A DNA stretch of 64,000 bases. Origin: Bradyrhizobium sp. LTSP849. GTDB lineage: Bacteria; Pseudomonadota; Alphaproteobacteria; Rhizobiales; Xanthobacteraceae. The stretch lies in assembly GCF_000938255.1 (NCBI RefSeq), contig NZ_JYMR01000004.1:124001-188000 (forward strand), read 5' to 3'. Of this stretch, positions 20,545 through 31,467 are shown in pieces. Every line of letters begins with the position of its first letter. Position 1 is the first letter of the stretch. Made by a program: the position numbers and the translations under genes. The notes under the pieces were generated by a model. The model saw only the letters and a program-made list of their open reading frames with translations, made no database searches and had not been told where the DNA came from.

Positions 20545-21732
20545 CTACTGCAACACCTCGAACAGTCCCGCCGCGCCCATGCCGCCGCCGACGCACATGG
20601 TGACGACCGCGTACTTCGCCTTGCGGCGGCGGCCTTCGATCAAAGCGTGGCCGGTCAGGCGCGCGCCCGACATGCCGTAGGGATGGCCGACCGCGATCGC
20701 GCCGCCGTCGACGTTGATCTTGTCGGGATCGATGCCGAGCTTGTCGCGGCAATACAGCACCTGCACCGCGAAGGCTTCATTCAGCTCCCAGAGGTCGATG
20801 TCGTCGACCTTGAGGCCGTGGCGCTTGAGCAGACGCGGCACGGCGAAGACCGGGCCGATGCCCATCTCGTCCGGCTCGCAGCCGGCGGAGACGAAGCCGC
20901 GGAAGATGCCGAGCGGCTTGAGGCCGCGCTTGGACGCCTCCTTGTCGCTCATGATCACGGAGGCGCTGGCGCCGTCGGAAAGCTGGCTGGCATTGCCGGC
21001 GGTGATCGAAAAGCCTTCGCCGCGCACGGCCTTCAGGCCGGCGAGGCCTTCAGCGGTGGTCTCGGGGCGCGGGCCTTCGTCCTGCGACAGGGTGACGTCC
21101 TTGAAGGAGACTTCGCCGGTCGCCTTGTCGGTCACCGCCATCTGCGTCGTGATCGGCGCGAGCTCGTCCTTGAACTTGCCGCCCTGTTGGGCTGCCGCGG
21201 TGCGGCGCTGGCTTTCCAGCGAATATTCGTCCTGCTTCTCGCGCGAGATGTTGTAGCGCTTGGCCACGATCTCGGCGGTATCGATCATGGGCATGTAGAC
21301 CTCGCCCTTGATCTTGAGCAGCGCCGGATCCTGGGCGTGGAAGCCGTTCATCTTGTCGTTCTGCACGAGGCTGATCGATTCGCCGCCGCCGCCGACCGCT
21401 ATCTCGACACCGTCAAAAATCACCGAGCGCGCGGCAAGCGCGATCGCCTGGAGGCCCGAAGCGCATTGCCGGTCGATGGTGGTGCCGGCGACGGTGACGG
21501 GCAAACCAGCACGGAGCAGCGCCTTGCGCGCGATGTTGCCGCCGGTCGAACCCTGCTGGAGCGCCGCGCCCATCACGACGTCCTCGACCTCCTTCGGATC
21601 GACCTTGGCGCGGGCAACGGCCTCGCCGATGGCGTGGCCGAGCAAGGTCGCGCCTTCGGTGGCGTTGAGCATGCCGCGATAGGCCTTGCCGATCGGGGTG
21701 CGGGCGGTGGAAACGATGACGGCGTCGGTCAA
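20545..21732 (-). CDS. pimB: Acetyl-CoA acyltransferase (thiolase) of the pim-type operon
   Basis: The 395-residue thiolase has the acyl-accepting Cys at position 90 in DRQCASGLQ, the NEAF loop ([11 protein letters not shown]) near 315, the [17 protein letters not shown]is loop near 345, and the second catalytic Cys in [13 protein letters not shown] near the end. It cleaves 3-oxoacyl-CoA with CoA to release acetyl-CoA. It starts with TTG, well supported by AGGAGG upstream, and overlaps the end of the ligase gene by four bases, so the two are translationally coupled. Confidence 0.87.
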   Translation of the reverse strand: MTDAVIVSTARTPIGKAYRGMLNATEGATLLGHAIGEAVARAKVDPKEVEDVVMGAALQQGSTGGNIARKALLRAGLPVTVAGTTIDRQCASGLQAIALAARSVIFDGVEIAVGGGGESISLVQNDKMNGFHAQDPALLKIKGEVYMPMIDTAEIVAKRYNISREKQDEYSLESQRRTAAAQQGGKFKDELAPITTQMAVTDKATGEVSFKDVTLSQDEGPRPETTAEGLAGLKAVRGEGFSITAGNASQLSDGASASVIMSDKEASKRGLKPLGIFRGFVSAGCEPDEMGIGPVFAVPRLLKRHGLKVDDIDLWELNEAFAVQVLYCRDKLGIDPDKINVDGGAIAVGHPYGMSGARLTGHALIEGRRRKAKYAVVTMCVGGGMGAAGLFEVLQ

Positions 21733-23411
21733 GAGCGACCTCCTGATGCGTATGGAGTGGATTGTGCTGGTTTCTGCTGCTGACGCAATTCGTGACGCGA
21801 CAGCTTTCCGACCGGCGTGCGCGGCAGATCATCGACGAACTCGACCTCGGCCGGCAATTCGTGCTTGCCGACCTTGCCGGTGAGCTGCGCGCGCAACTCG
21901 TCGAGCGAGAACGGCTTTGCGTCCGGCTTGAGCTTGATGAAGGCCTTGGCGGCCTCGCCGCGATACTGGTCGGGAATGCCGAGCACAATCACCTCGTGCA
22001 CGCCGGGAACGGTGTAGATCGCCTGCTCGATCATCTGCGGATAGACGTTGAAGCCGCCGGAAATGATCATGTCCTTCTTGCGGTCGACCAGGAAGAAATA
22101 GCCGTCCGCGTCGACATAGCCGATGTCGCCGGTGAGAAAGCGGCCGTCGGCAAAGGATTCCGCGGATTCCTTCGGCTTGTTCCAATAGCCCTTGGTGACG
22201 TTCGGGCCCTTGATCCGGATCTCGCCGACTTCGCCTGATGGCAGCACCTTCGTCGGATCGTCCAGCGAGACCACGTCGAGCTCGATGCCGGGGAGCATCA
22301 GGCCGATCGAACCCGGCTTGTCGGGACCTGTCGGCGGATGGCCGGTGCCGGGCGAGCAGGTCTCGGTCATGCCCCAACCGCTCTTGAGCTTCTTGCCGAT
22401 CTTGCGCTCGAAGAATTTTGCCACTTCCACCGGCAACGGCGCGCCGCCGGAGCCGATGGTGGCGAGAGACGAGAAGTCGCGCTTGTCGAGATCGGGCAAT
22501 GCTGCGATCGCGATCCACATCGTCGGCACGCCCGGGAAGTAAGTGGCGTGCTTGACCTCGATGTCGCGCATCACGGCCTCGACGTCGAAGCGCTGATGGA
22601 TCGAGATCAGATTGCCGCGGCTGAGCGAGGACAGCAGCACGACGGTCAGCGCGTAGATGTGGAACAGCGGCAGCACGCAGATCACGCGCTCGATGGCATC
22701 GCCGCGCGTCGCGCGCGACGGCTTGCCCCAGACGTCGTAGATCGACACCGCCGAGGTGAGATTGCCATGCGTCAGCATGGCGCCCTTGGGTAGGCCGGTG
22801 GTGCCGCCGGTATATTGCAGCAGCGCGACGTCATCGGCCGTCATCTGCGGCCATTGCGCAGGCAGCGCCGCGCCTTCGACGAAGGTCTTGAAGGTCACGA
22901 TGCGGGGATCACTGGGGATCGGCGCTTGCGGCGTGCCGACGTTGCCCCAATTGTCGTCCTCGCAGACGACCAGCCGATCGATCAGGCCCTTTTCCAGAAA
23001 CTTCAGCGCGGTCGGCAACAGCGCTGCAAGGTTCGAGGTGACCAGCACCCGCGAGCCGGAATCGGAGACCTTGTGCGTCAGCGCGATCTCGCCGTCGAGC
23101 GGCGACAGATGCGCGACCCGCGCGCCGGCCTTCAGCGCACCGAAGAAATTGACGGGGTGGTCGGGCGAGTTGCCGAGGAACAGCGCGACGGAGGTGTTCT
23201 TGCCGCAGCCAGCGCGCAGGAAGGCTGCGGCCGCGCGCTCGGCCATCGCGGCGAGCTCGGTGTAGGTGATCGGGCGATCGCGAAACTCCAGCGCGATGCG
23301 CGGGCCGTACTCGGCGGCGGCCTTGGACAGCAGGTCAGGCAGCGTGCCCTGGACGATGGTGTCGTCCCAACGCACGCCCTCGGGATAAAACTGTTCGCCG
23401 GGATGGGTCAT
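21729..23411 (-). CDS. pimA: Dicarboxylate (pimelate)-CoA ligase-like, AMP-forming
   Basis: The 560-residue adenylate-forming enzyme has the P-loop-like [16 protein letters not shown] near 210-225, [15 protein letters not shown] near 340, [22 protein letters not shown] near 425-446, and [13 protein letters not shown] with the catalytic lysine near 540. It activates a carboxylate to its acyl-CoA thioester using ATP. The N-terminal [10 protein letters not shown] pattern is common in long or dicarboxylate ligases. Gene order F-A-B-C-D matches the pim operon of R. palustris as I recall it, hence the symbol; substrate range remains inferred. Confidence 0.82.
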   Translation of the reverse strand: MTHPGEQFYPEGVRWDDTIVQGTLPDLLSKAAAEYGPRIALEFRDRPITYTELAAMAERAAAAFLRAGCGKNTSVALFLGNSPDHPVNFFGALKAGARVAHLSPLDGEIALTHKVSDSGSRVLVTSNLAALLPTALKFLEKGLIDRLVVCEDDNWGNVGTPQAPIPSDPRIVTFKTFVEGAALPAQWPQMTADDVALLQYTGGTTGLPKGAMLTHGNLTSAVSIYDVWGKPSRATRGDAIERVICVLPLFHIYALTVVLLSSLSRGNLISIHQRFDVEAVMRDIEVKHATYFPGVPTMWIAIAALPDLDKRDFSSLATIGSGGAPLPVEVAKFFERKIGKKLKSGWGMTETCSPGTGHPPTGPDKPGSIGLMLPGIELDVVSLDDPTKVLPSGEVGEIRIKGPNVTKGYWNKPKESAESFADGRFLTGDIGYVDADGYFFLVDRKKDMIISGGFNVYPQMIEQAIYTVPGVHEVIVLGIPDQYRGEAAKAFIKLKPDAKPFSLDELRAQLTGKVGKHELPAEVEFVDDLPRTPVGKLSRHELRQQQKPAQSTPYASGGRS

Positions 23412-23451
23412 TGTTCTTGATTGATCGGTTGAGTGAGCAACTAACGAAGAC

Positions 23452-23491
23452 CGTCATTCCGGGGCGACGACGTCGCGAGCCCGGAATGACG
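23452..23491. repeat. 40-bp palindrome, third repeat family
   Basis: CGTCATTCCGGG at 23452-23463 and CCCGGAATGACG at 23480-23491 are exact complements around a short GC-rich centre. It lies between pimF and pimA and has the shape of another intergenic palindrome family of Bradyrhizobium-type genomes. It might attenuate or stabilise the operon transcript. Confidence 0.75.
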
Positions 23492-23512
23492 AGGGTTGGG
23501 ATGAAGCGGCCA

Positions 23513-25609
23513 TCAAGCCGCTTTCGACGCCGCAGCCAGCGACGCGAACGTCTTGCCTTCCGCCGCGAGCTTCTTCAGCAGCGGCGCGGGCTCGAGGCTC
23601 GGATCGTTGGTTTCCTTGGCATAGAACGACAGACGATCGGCGATGTGCTTGAGGCCGACGGTATCAGCCCAGAACATCGGGCCGCCGCGGTAGATCGGCC
23701 AGCCGTAGCCATAGAGCCAGACCACGTCGATGTCGGACGGGCGCGCCGCGATGCCTTCTTCGAGGATCTTCGCGCCCTCGTTGATCATTGGATACATCAT
23801 GCGCTCGAGGATCTCGTCGTCGCTGACGACGCGCTTCTTGCGCCCCAAGCGCAGCAGCGTCTCGTCGATCAGCTTCTCGACCTCGGGGTCGGGCAGCGCC
23901 GAGCGGGAGCCGGCTTCGTACTTGTAGTAGCCCTTGCCGGTCTTCTGGCCGAAGCGGCCAGCTTCGCACAGTGCGTCCGCGATCTCCGACTTGATGCCGC
24001 GGTCCTTGCGCGAGCGCCAGCCGATGTCGAGGCCGGCAAGATCGCCCATCGCGAACGGCCCCATCGGCATGCCGAATTTTGTCACGACAGCGTCGACCTG
24101 CTGCGGCAGCGCACCTTCGAACAGCAGCTTTTCGGACTGCTTGCCGCGCTGGGCCAGCATGCGGTTGCCGACAAAGCCGTCGCAGACGCCGACCACGGCC
24201 GGCACCTTCGCGATTTTTCGCGCGATGGTCACGGCAGTCACCAGCGCGTCCGGCGCGGTCTTGTCGGCGCGGACGATCTCACACAGCTTCATGACGTTGG
24301 CGGGCGAGAAGAAGTGCATGCCGAGCACGTCCTGCGGACGCTTGGTCGCCTTCGCGATCTCGTCGATGTTGAGATAGGACGTGTTCGAGGCGAGCACCGC
24401 GCCCGGCTTGACGTATTGGTCGAGCTTGCCGAACACTTCCTTCTTCACCGCCATGGTTTCGAACACGGCTTCGATCACCAGGTCAGCATCACCGACGTTC
24501 TCGATGCCGACGACGCCGGTGATCAGCGCCATGCGCTTGGCCGGTGCGTCAGCGGGAATGCCGCCGCGCGCGGCAGTTGCTTCCCAGTTCTTCTGCATGA
24601 TGCCGAGGCCGCGCTTGAGCTGCTCCTCGCCGGTCTCGATCAGGGTGACGGGAACGCCGGCATTGGCAAAAGACATCGCGATGCCGCCGCCCATGGTGCC
24701 CGCGCCGAGGATGGCGACGCGGTTGACCGGACGCGACTTGGTGCCCTCAGGTACGCCTGCGATCTTGGCGGCTTCGCGCTCGGCGAAGAAGGCGTAGCGC
24801 TGCGCCTTGGACTGGTCGCTGGCGACGAGCTTGAGAAAACCCTCGCGCTCCTTCTTCAGGCCCTCGTCGAACGGAAAATCGATGGCGTAGCCGACCGCGT
24901 CGGCGGCCGCGAACGGCGCTTCCAGGCCGCGCGACTTCTTGGTCAGCGCGGCAACCGCATTGGTGAAGATCGAGCGATCGGCCTTCGCAGCTGCGAGCTT
25001 GGAATCGTCGTCGCGCAGGCGGCGCAGCGGGCGCTTCTCGGCGAGCAATTTGCGAACAAAGGCTTCCGCGCCGGAGGCCGGACCCTCGACGATCTCCTCG
25101 ATCAGGCCGTTCTTGAGCGCTTCGGCTGCGCCGATCGGGTCACCACCGACGATCATCTTGACCGCGAGTTCCGGTCCGACCGCGCGCGGCAGGCGCTGGG
25201 TGCCGCCGGCGCCCGGCAACAGACCGAGCTTCACCTCGGGCAGACCGAGCTTTGCCTCTTTAACAGCCACGCGGAAATGACAGGCCAGCGTGACCTCGAG
25301 GCCGCCGCCGAGCGCGGTGCCGTGGATCGCGGCCACGACCGGCTTCGGCGAGTTCTCGATCTCGGCAAGCACCTCGTTGAGGCCTGGCGACTTCGGCGGC
25401 TTGCCGAATTCGGTGATATCGGCACCCGCGATGAAGGTGCGGCCGGCGCAGGTCAGCACGATGCCCTTGATGACGGGATCGGCGATCGCGGCCTTGATGC
25501 ACTCCAGAATACCGCCGCGCACTGCGGCGCTCAGCGCATTGACCGGAGGGCTGTTGACCGTGACGATCCCGACTTCGTCATGACGCTCTAACTTGACCAC
25601 TTCGCTCAC
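23513..25609 (-). CDS. pimF: Enoyl-CoA hydratase / 3-hydroxyacyl-CoA dehydrogenase fusion
   Basis: The 698-residue bifunctional protein has an N-terminal crotonase domain (about 1-190) with AGADITEFG near 63, [21 protein letters not shown] near 95-115 and [22 protein letters not shown] with catalytic Glu region near 122-143. The dehydrogenase part starts with [15 protein letters not shown] near 300, has NTSYL, the [15 protein letters not shown]is-Glu dyad near 427-441, and two C-terminal helical domains with [17 protein letters not shown]. It performs two steps of beta-oxidation. GTG is the start codon, with AAGGAGG ideally placed. It is first in the operon, 43 bp from the putative operator. 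Confidence 0.88.
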   Translation of the reverse strand: MSEVVKLERHDEVGIVTVNSPPVNALSAAVRGGILECIKAAIADPVIKGIVLTCAGRTFIAGADITEFGKPPKSPGLNEVLAEIENSPKPVVAAIHGTALGGGLEVTLACHFRVAVKEAKLGLPEVKLGLLPGAGGTQRLPRAVGPELAVKMIVGGDPIGAAEALKNGLIEEIVEGPASGAEAFVRKLLAEKRPLRRLRDDDSKLAAAKADRSIFTNAVAALTKKSRGLEAPFAAADAVGYAIDFPFDEGLKKEREGFLKLVASDQSKAQRYAFFAEREAAKIAGVPEGTKSRPVNRVAILGAGTMGGGIAMSFANAGVPVTLIETGEEQLKRGLGIMQKNWEATAARGGIPADAPAKRMALITGVVGIENVGDADLVIEAVFETMAVKKEVFGKLDQYVKPGAVLASNTSYLNIDEIAKATKRPQDVLGMHFFSPANVMKLCEIVRADKTAPDALVTAVTIARKIAKVPAVVGVCDGFVGNRMLAQRGKQSEKLLFEGALPQQVDAVVTKFGMPMGPFAMGDLAGLDIGWRSRKDRGIKSEIADALCEAGRFGQKTGKGYYKYEAGSRSALPDPEVEKLIDETLLRLGRKKRVVSDDEILERMMYPMINEGAKILEEGIAARPSDIDVVWLYGYGWPIYRGGPMFWADTVGLKHIADRLSFYAKETNDPSLEPAPLLKKLAAEGKTFASLAAASKAA

Positions 25610-25652
25610 GGTGTCCCTCCTTGGTGGGGATTGCTTTTATTCGATTTCGCGG

Positions 25653-25671
25653 TGCGGAATTTAATTCCGCA
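25653..25671. promoter_or_regulatory. Perfect 19-bp palindrome, likely IclR-type operator
   Basis: TGCGGAATTTAATTCCGCA is a perfect inverted repeat (8-3-8) in the 128-bp gap between pimF and the divergent IclR gene. Many IclR-family operators are short palindromes with A/T-rich centres of this size. The position suits autorepression of the regulator and control of the catabolic operon at once. TTGACG at 25674-25679 could be a -35 element for the regulator. Confidence 0.7.
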
Positions 25672-25737
25672 TCTTGACGGCAGGGTTATTTTGAAGCACG
25701 TGGCTTGTCAACGACTCCGCGCAAGAGCAGATCAGGG

Positions 25738-26604
25738 ATGAAGCGTACAGGAAAGAAGACTGCGACCGATCGGAATTTCGTCGTCGCGCTTTCCCGCGGA
25801 CTTGATGTATTGCGCGCATTCCACCCCAACGACGGCCTTCTCGGCAATCAGGAAATCGCGGCCCGCACCAATCTGCCCAAGCCGACCGTGTCGCGGCTGA
25901 CTTATACGTTGACGAGGCTCGGTTATCTGACGCCGGTTCCCCGCTTCGAGAAGTATCAGCTGGCGCCGGCCGCAATGGCGCTCGGTTACGCGGCGTTAGC
26001 CAATCTCGGCGTTCGGCATTTGTCCGAGCCGTTTCGCGAGGACATGATGCGCGCGACCGGTGGCGCCGTCGCGATCGGCGGCCGCGACCGTCACAGCATG
26101 ATCTATTTCGGGCAGAGCCGCGGCAGCGAGACGGTCGGCGTTCAACTTGACGTCGGCTCTCGCGTGCCGATTGCAACCAGCGCGATGGGCCGCGCCTATT
26201 TCTGGGCGCTGGGCGAAGACGATCGCGCCGAATTGTCGCGTGTCCTGCGCGAACATTACGGCAGCCGCTGGCCCAAGATGCGCGATGGGCTGGAACGTTC
26301 CGGCGAGACCGTCGCCAAACACGGTTTTGCGATTTCGGTCGGCGACTGGCACGACGACATCGGCGCGGCCGGCGTCGCGCTCAAGCTCAATGACGGAACC
26401 GGGCCTTACGCATTCAATTGCGGCGCGCCCGCATTCCGCTTCACGGAAGAGCGATTGATCAACGACATTGGACCGCGTCTGCTTGCGATGGTAAGGAACA
26501 TCGAAGCGGCACTGGGGGGTCTGATGCCGCTATCCAAAAAAGACGACAGCAAAAAGCTGAAATCAGGAGGAAAAGTTGCGCGTGTGGCCGAGGGGATCAG
26601 ATAG
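25738..26604 (+). CDS. IclR family transcriptional regulator
   Basis: The 288-residue protein has an N-terminal winged helix (RNFVVALSRGLDVLRAFHP, NQEIAARTNLPKPTVSRLTYTLTRLGYL, residues about 15-75) and a C-terminal effector-binding domain of IclR type (VGVQLDVGSRVPIATSAMGRAYFWAL near 140-165). The start is the ATG at 25738 with CAGGG upstream; a TTG 33 bp earlier would extend into the promoter. It diverges from pimF and precedes the livGFHM genes by only 67 bp, so it may be co-transcribed with the transporter. It probably senses a dicarboxylate, aromatic acid or CoA derivative. Confidence 0.85.
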   Translation: MKRTGKKTATDRNFVVALSRGLDVLRAFHPNDGLLGNQEIAARTNLPKPTVSRLTYTLTRLGYLTPVPRFEKYQLAPAAMALGYAALANLGVRHLSEPFREDMMRATGGAVAIGGRDRHSMIYFGQSRGSETVGVQLDVGSRVPIATSAMGRAYFWALGEDDRAELSRVLREHYGSRWPKMRDGLERSGETVAKHGFAISVGDWHDDIGAAGVALKLNDGTGPYAFNCGAPAFRFTEERLINDIGPRLLAMVRNIEAALGGLMPLSKKDDSKKLKSGGKVARVAEGIR

Positions 26605-26670
26605 CCTTAGTCATCATCAGGAGCGGTTCACATCGCCCCTTCGCCCACAAAACGGTGTGGGCGAGACGAG

Positions 26671-27464
<794 letters not shown>

Positions 27465-27468
<4 letters not shown>

Positions 27469-28178
27469 CGACGCTGCTCAACGTCAAGGACCTGCGCGCC
27501 TATTACGGCCAGGTCCAGGCGCTCCATGGCCTGTCCTTCTCGCTCAACGAAGGCTCGCTGACGACGCTGCTCGGGGCCAACGGCGCCGGCAAGACCACGA
27601 CGCTGCGCGCGATCTGCAACATGGTGCGCTCCACCGGCGGCATCGAGTTCGACGGCAAGCCGCTGAACAACCGCTCCACCGAAAGCATCGTGCGGTTCGG
27701 CATCGCCCATGTGCCGCAGGGCCGCGGCACCTTCACCACGATGACGGTGGAGGAAAATCTCCAGCTCGGTGCCATCACCCGCAAGGACAATGCCGGTATC
27801 GTCTCCGACATCGAGCGCATGTACGCGCATTTCCCGGTTTTGAAGCAGCGGCACACCCAGCAGGCCGGCACGCTCTCCGGCGGCGAACAGCAGATGCTCG
27901 CGGTTGCGCGTGCGCTGATGCTGCGGCCGCGCCTGATGCTGCTGGACGAGCCCTCCTTTGGCCTCGCGCCACTCGTCGTGCGCGACCTGTTCGGCATCCT
28001 CGGCAAGATCAATCGCGAGGACAAGGTGTCGATCCTGGTGGTCGAGCAGAACGCCCAGCTCGCACTCGAGCTCGCCGACCAGGCCTATGTGATCGAGACC
28101 GGCCGTATCGTGATGTCGGGCAATGCCAAGGACATCGCGAACAACGAAGAAATCCGCAAATCCTATCTGGGTTACTGA
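27465..28178 (+). CDS. livF: HAAT-type ABC transporter ATPase, LivF-like
   Basis: The 237-residue ATPase has Walker A GANGAGKTT at 37-45, VPQGRGTFTTMTVEENL near 85-101, the canonical signature LSGGEQQMLAVARALM near 137-152, and RLMLLDEPSFGLAPLVV with Walker B. VEQNAQLALELADQAYVIETGRIV near 195-218 is the typical LivF end. It is the second nucleotide-binding subunit of the transporter. It starts by a four-base overlap with livG, indicating translational coupling. Confidence 0.92.
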
Positions 28179-28190
28179 GGAGCCGGCACG

Positions 28191-29069
28191 ATGGAGCTTT
28201 TCACCAACCAAGTGCTGGCCGGCATCGCTACGGGCGCGATCTATGCCTGCATGGCGCTGGCTGTCGTCATGATCTACCAGGCGATCGACCATCTCAACTT
28301 CGCGCAGGGCGAGATGGCGATGTTCTCGACCTTCATCTCCTGGCAGTTGATGCAATGGGGCATCCCCTATTGGGGCGCCTTCATCATCGCGCTGGCGCTC
28401 TCCTTTGTCGGCGGCATCGCGATCGAGCGCATCCTGTTCAAGCCGCTCGCCAAGGCACCGGTGCTGACCAATGTCGCCGGCTTCATCGCGCTCTATGCGA
28501 TCATCAACTCCTCGGCCGGCCTGATCTGGGACTTCACCATCAAGCAATATCCGACCCCGTTCGGCTCCTCGCCGTTCCTCGGCAGCCAGCTGATCTCGAC
28601 CCACCAGGCCGGCATGATCGGCGTCACCGTGCTGCTGCTGATCGCGCTCTATTTCTTCTTCCAGTACACGCGGATCGGTCTCGCCATGCGGGCGGCCGCC
28701 TCGGTGCCTGAATCGGCCCGCCTGGTCGGTATCAATACGAGCTGGATGATCGCACTCGGCTGGGGCATGGCGTCCGCCATCGGCGCCATCGCCGGCATGC
28801 TGATTGCGCCTGTCGTGTTCCTCGAGCCCAACATGATGGGCGGCGTGCTGATCTACGGCTTTGCCGCCGCGGTGCTCGGCGGGTTGACGAGCCCGTTCGG
28901 CGCCGTGGTCGGCGGCTTCCTGGTCGGCATCTTCGAGAACCTCGCCGGCACCTACATCCCCGGCGTCGGCAATGAGCTGAAACTTCCGATCGCGCTCGCG
29001 CTGATCATCTCCGTCCTGGTCGTCAAACCCGCTGGTCTGTTCGGCCGGCACATCGTCAAGCGAGTTTGA
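28191..29069 (+). CDS. livH: HAAT-type permease, LivH-like
   Basis: The 292-residue membrane protein has about eight hydrophobic helices, the LivH opening motif FTNQVLAGIATGAIYACMALAVVMIYQA and the NFAQGEMAMF segment near 35-45 that is conserved in this family, plus GINTSWMIALGWGMASAIGAIAGML near 180-205 and AAVLGGLTSPFGAVVGGFLVGIFENL near 225-250, the contact helix for the ATPases. It follows livF by 12 bp. Substrate cannot be told from the permease. Confidence 0.9.
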   Translation: MELFTNQVLAGIATGAIYACMALAVVMIYQAIDHLNFAQGEMAMFSTFISWQLMQWGIPYWGAFIIALALSFVGGIAIERILFKPLAKAPVLTNVAGFIALYAIINSSAGLIWDFTIKQYPTPFGSSPFLGSQLISTHQAGMIGVTVLLLIALYFFFQYTRIGLAMRAAASVPESARLVGINTSWMIALGWGMASAIGAIAGMLIAPVVFLEPNMMGGVLIYGFAAAVLGGLTSPFGAVVGGFLVGIFENLAGTYIPGVGNELKLPIALALIISVLVVKPAGLFGRHIVKRV

Positions 29070-29071
29070 TC

Positions 29072-30091
29072 ATGAGCGCAGCAGAAGAAGTCGTCGCCGA
29101 AGGCCACGAGGCGGTCGAGGCGGTTCCGAAGCGGGCCATGACGCTGGGCACAGGCACCTCGCTGCTGGTGCTGCTGCTTCTCATCGCCGTTCCGCTGTTT
29201 GCGAAGAACTTCGTCATCTTCCAGCTCACCCAGTTGCTGTATCTGGGTCTCGCCGTGCTGGCGCTGAACATCCTGACCGGCGGCTCGGGCCAGTTCTCGC
29301 TCGGCCAGAGCGCGTTCTACGGCATCGGCGCCTACGTCACCGCGGTGATGATGGAGCAGTTCAACGTCCCCTATTTCCTCTGCCTGCCGGTCGCGGCCGT
29401 GGTCTGCTTCGGCGCGGGCTTCCTGTTCGGCCAGCCGGCGCTACGGCTGTCCGGCGTATACCTCGCGCTTGCGACCTTCGCGCTCGCCACCGCCATGCCG
29501 CAGCTGCTGAAGCTGAACTTCCTCGAGAAGTGGACCGGCGGCGTGCAGGGCCTCGTCGTCACCAAGCCGGACGCACCGTTCGGGCTGCCGATGTCGCAGG
29601 ACATGTGGCTCTACTACTTCACGCTCGTCGTCGTGATCGCGATCTACATCTTCTCGGTCAACCTGCTGCGCTCCCGCTCGGGCCGCGCCTTCATGGCGAT
29701 CCGCGACAACGAGATCGCGGCCTCCGCCATGGGCGTCAACGTCGCACTCTACAAGACGCTCGCCTTCGGCGTCTCCGCCGCCATCACCGGCATCGCCGGC
29801 GGCCTGAGCGCGATCGCGGTGCAGTTCGTCGCACCCGACAGCTTCACCATCACGCTCGCGATCCAGCTGTTCCTCGGCATGGTCGTCGGCGGCGTGGGCT
29901 GGCTGCCCGGCTCGATCGTCGGCGCCGCCTTCATCATCTTCGTGCCGAACATCGCGGAGGGCATCTCGAAGGGCCTCTCCGGCGCCGTGTTCGGCGTGCT
30001 CCTGTTCGCCGTCATCTACCTCGTGCCGCATGGCGCAAGGCAAATCGCAATCCTGGGCCAGCAACTCGCCGGAAAGCTCAGAAAGAACTGA
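29072..30091 (+). CDS. livM: HAAT-type permease, LivM-like
   Basis: The 339-residue inner-membrane protein begins at the ATG two bases past the livH stop; a TTG overlapping that stop is also open. It has about nine helices, GGSGQFSLGQSAFYGIGAYVTAVM near 70-95 (the LivM hallmark), and SGRAFMAIRDNEIAASAMGVNVALYKTLAFGVSAAITGIAGGL near 205-250. MVVGGVGWLPGSIVGAAFI near 275 completes the family pattern. It forms the translocation pore with livH. Confidence 0.9.
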   Translation: MSAAEEVVAEGHEAVEAVPKRAMTLGTGTSLLVLLLLIAVPLFAKNFVIFQLTQLLYLGLAVLALNILTGGSGQFSLGQSAFYGIGAYVTAVMMEQFNVPYFLCLPVAAVVCFGAGFLFGQPALRLSGVYLALATFALATAMPQLLKLNFLEKWTGGVQGLVVTKPDAPFGLPMSQDMWLYYFTLVVVIAIYIFSVNLLRSRSGRAFMAIRDNEIAASAMGVNVALYKTLAFGVSAAITGIAGGLSAIAVQFVAPDSFTITLAIQLFLGMVVGGVGWLPGSIVGAAFIIFVPNIAEGISKGLSGAVFGVLLFAVIYLVPHGARQIAILGQQLAGKLRKN

Positions 30092-30117
30092 AACCTCTTA
30101 TAAACAAGGAGACCAAA

Positions 30118-31347
30118 TTGTTTCTTGGAAGAATACTGCGAACCACCGCACTTGTAACGGCGGTCGCGACCCTCACCTCCGGCGCAGCACTCGCTCAGAA
30201 GACATACGACACCGGCGCGTCCGATACCGAGATCAAGATCGGCAACATCATGCCGTACAGCGGTCCGGCGTCGGCCTATGGCATCATCGGCAAGACCGAA
30301 GAAGCCTATTTCAAGATGATCAACGACAAGGGCGGCATCAACGGACGCAAGATCGTCTACGTCACCTATGACGACGGCTATTCGCCGCCGAAGGCGGTCG
30401 AGCAGGTCCGCAAGCTGGTCGAGAGCGACGAGGTGCTCGCCGTGTTCAACCCGCTCGGCACGCCCTCGAACAGCGCGATCCAGAAATACCTCAACTCCAA
30501 GAAGATCCCGCAGCTGTTCGTCGCCACCGGCGCCACCAAGTGGAACGACCCGAAGGCCTTCCCCTGGACCATGGGCTGGCAGCCCTCCTACCAGAGCGAA
30601 GCGCAGATCTACGCGAAATGGCTGATCAAGGAGAAGCCGGACGCCAAGGTCGCGATCCTCTACCAGAACGACGATTTCGGCAAAGACTACCTCAAGGGCA
30701 CCAAGGATGGTTTTGGCGCCAAGGCCTCATCCATGATCATCATGGAGGAGAGTTATGAGGTGTCCGAGCCGTCGATCGACGGCCACATCGTCAAGATCAA
30801 GGCCGCCAATCCCGACGTGCTCTTGATCTACACGACGCCGAAGTTCGGCGCCCAGACCATCAAGAAGACCGCCGAGCTCGGCTGGAAGCCGCTCCAGATC
30901 ATCACCAACGTGTCGGCCTCGGTCGGCAGCGTGATGAAGCCGGCGGGCTTCGAGGCCGCTCAGGGAGTGCTGTCGGCGGCCTATGCCAAGGACGGCGCCG
31001 ATCCGCGCTGGACCGACGATCCGGCCATGAAGAAGTGGGTGGAGTTCCTCGACAAGTACATGCCCGGCGCCGACAAGACCGATTCCAGTGTCGTCTACGG
31101 CTACGGTGCCGCGCAGACGCTGGCCAAGGCGCTCGAGCAGTGCGGCGACGATCTCACCCGCGCCAATCTGATGAAGCAGGCGGCGAGCCTGAAGGACTTC
31201 ACGCCGGACACGCTGCTGCCCGGCGTCAAGATCAACACCGGTCCGAGCGACTTCGCCCCGATCAGCCAGCTCCAGATGCAGCGCTTCAAGGGCGAGAAAT
31301 GGGAACAGTTCGGCGAGATCCTGAACGGCGACGTCGCTCCGGAATAA
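30118..31347 (+). CDS. Periplasmic substrate-binding protein, first of three
   Basis: The 409-residue protein starts at a TTG (30118) preceded by AAGGAG; the open frame continues far upstream but only as a shadow of livM. The signal peptide MFLGRILRTTALVTAVATLTSGAALAQ is cut near residue 26. The mature part has the family block KTYDTGASDTEIKIGNIMPY, SGPASAYGIIGK, GRKIVYVTYDDGYSPPKAVEQVRKLVESDEV, and a two-lobed type I periplasmic binding fold. It is 26 bp downstream of livM and is the natural binding partner of that transporter. Relatives beside pim operons may bind aliphatic dicarboxylates or aromatic acids. Confidence 0.88.
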   Translation: MFLGRILRTTALVTAVATLTSGAALAQKTYDTGASDTEIKIGNIMPYSGPASAYGIIGKTEEAYFKMINDKGGINGRKIVYVTYDDGYSPPKAVEQVRKLVESDEVLAVFNPLGTPSNSAIQKYLNSKKIPQLFVATGATKWNDPKAFPWTMGWQPSYQSEAQIYAKWLIKEKPDAKVAILYQNDDFGKDYLKGTKDGFGAKASSMIIMEESYEVSEPSIDGHIVKIKAANPDVLLIYTTPKFGAQTIKKTAELGWKPLQIITNVSASVGSVMKPAGFEAAQGVLSAAYAKDGADPRWTDDPAMKKWVEFLDKYMPGADKTDSSVVYGYGAAQTLAKALEQCGDDLTRANLMKQAASLKDFTPDTLLPGVKINTGPSDFAPISQLQMQRFKGEKWEQFGEILNGDVAPE

Positions 31348-31373
31348 TGGGCTGACGTTATAGTCCAAGGTCG

Positions 31374-31406
31374 AAAAGCCCCCGCGCGCGATCGCGGGGG
31401 CTTTTT
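31374..31406 (+). terminator. Rho-independent terminator
   Basis: AGCCCCCGCG (31377-31386) pairs with CGCGGGGGCT (31393-31402) around a six-base loop, followed by TTTT. The preceding AAAA makes it work on either strand. It ends the livGFHM plus first binding-protein transcript. Confidence 0.9.
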
Positions 31407-31467
31407 GTTGACGTCGTGCGTCAATCTTGTTCAATGCGGCGCCGATCCAGCTCGGGGCAGGAGAACA

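Noticed and set aside
29530..30117. N-terminal extension of the first binding protein back into livM
   Set aside because: The extra 196 residues are an out-of-frame reading of livM; the TTG at 30118 with AAGGAG and a signal peptide is the proper start.
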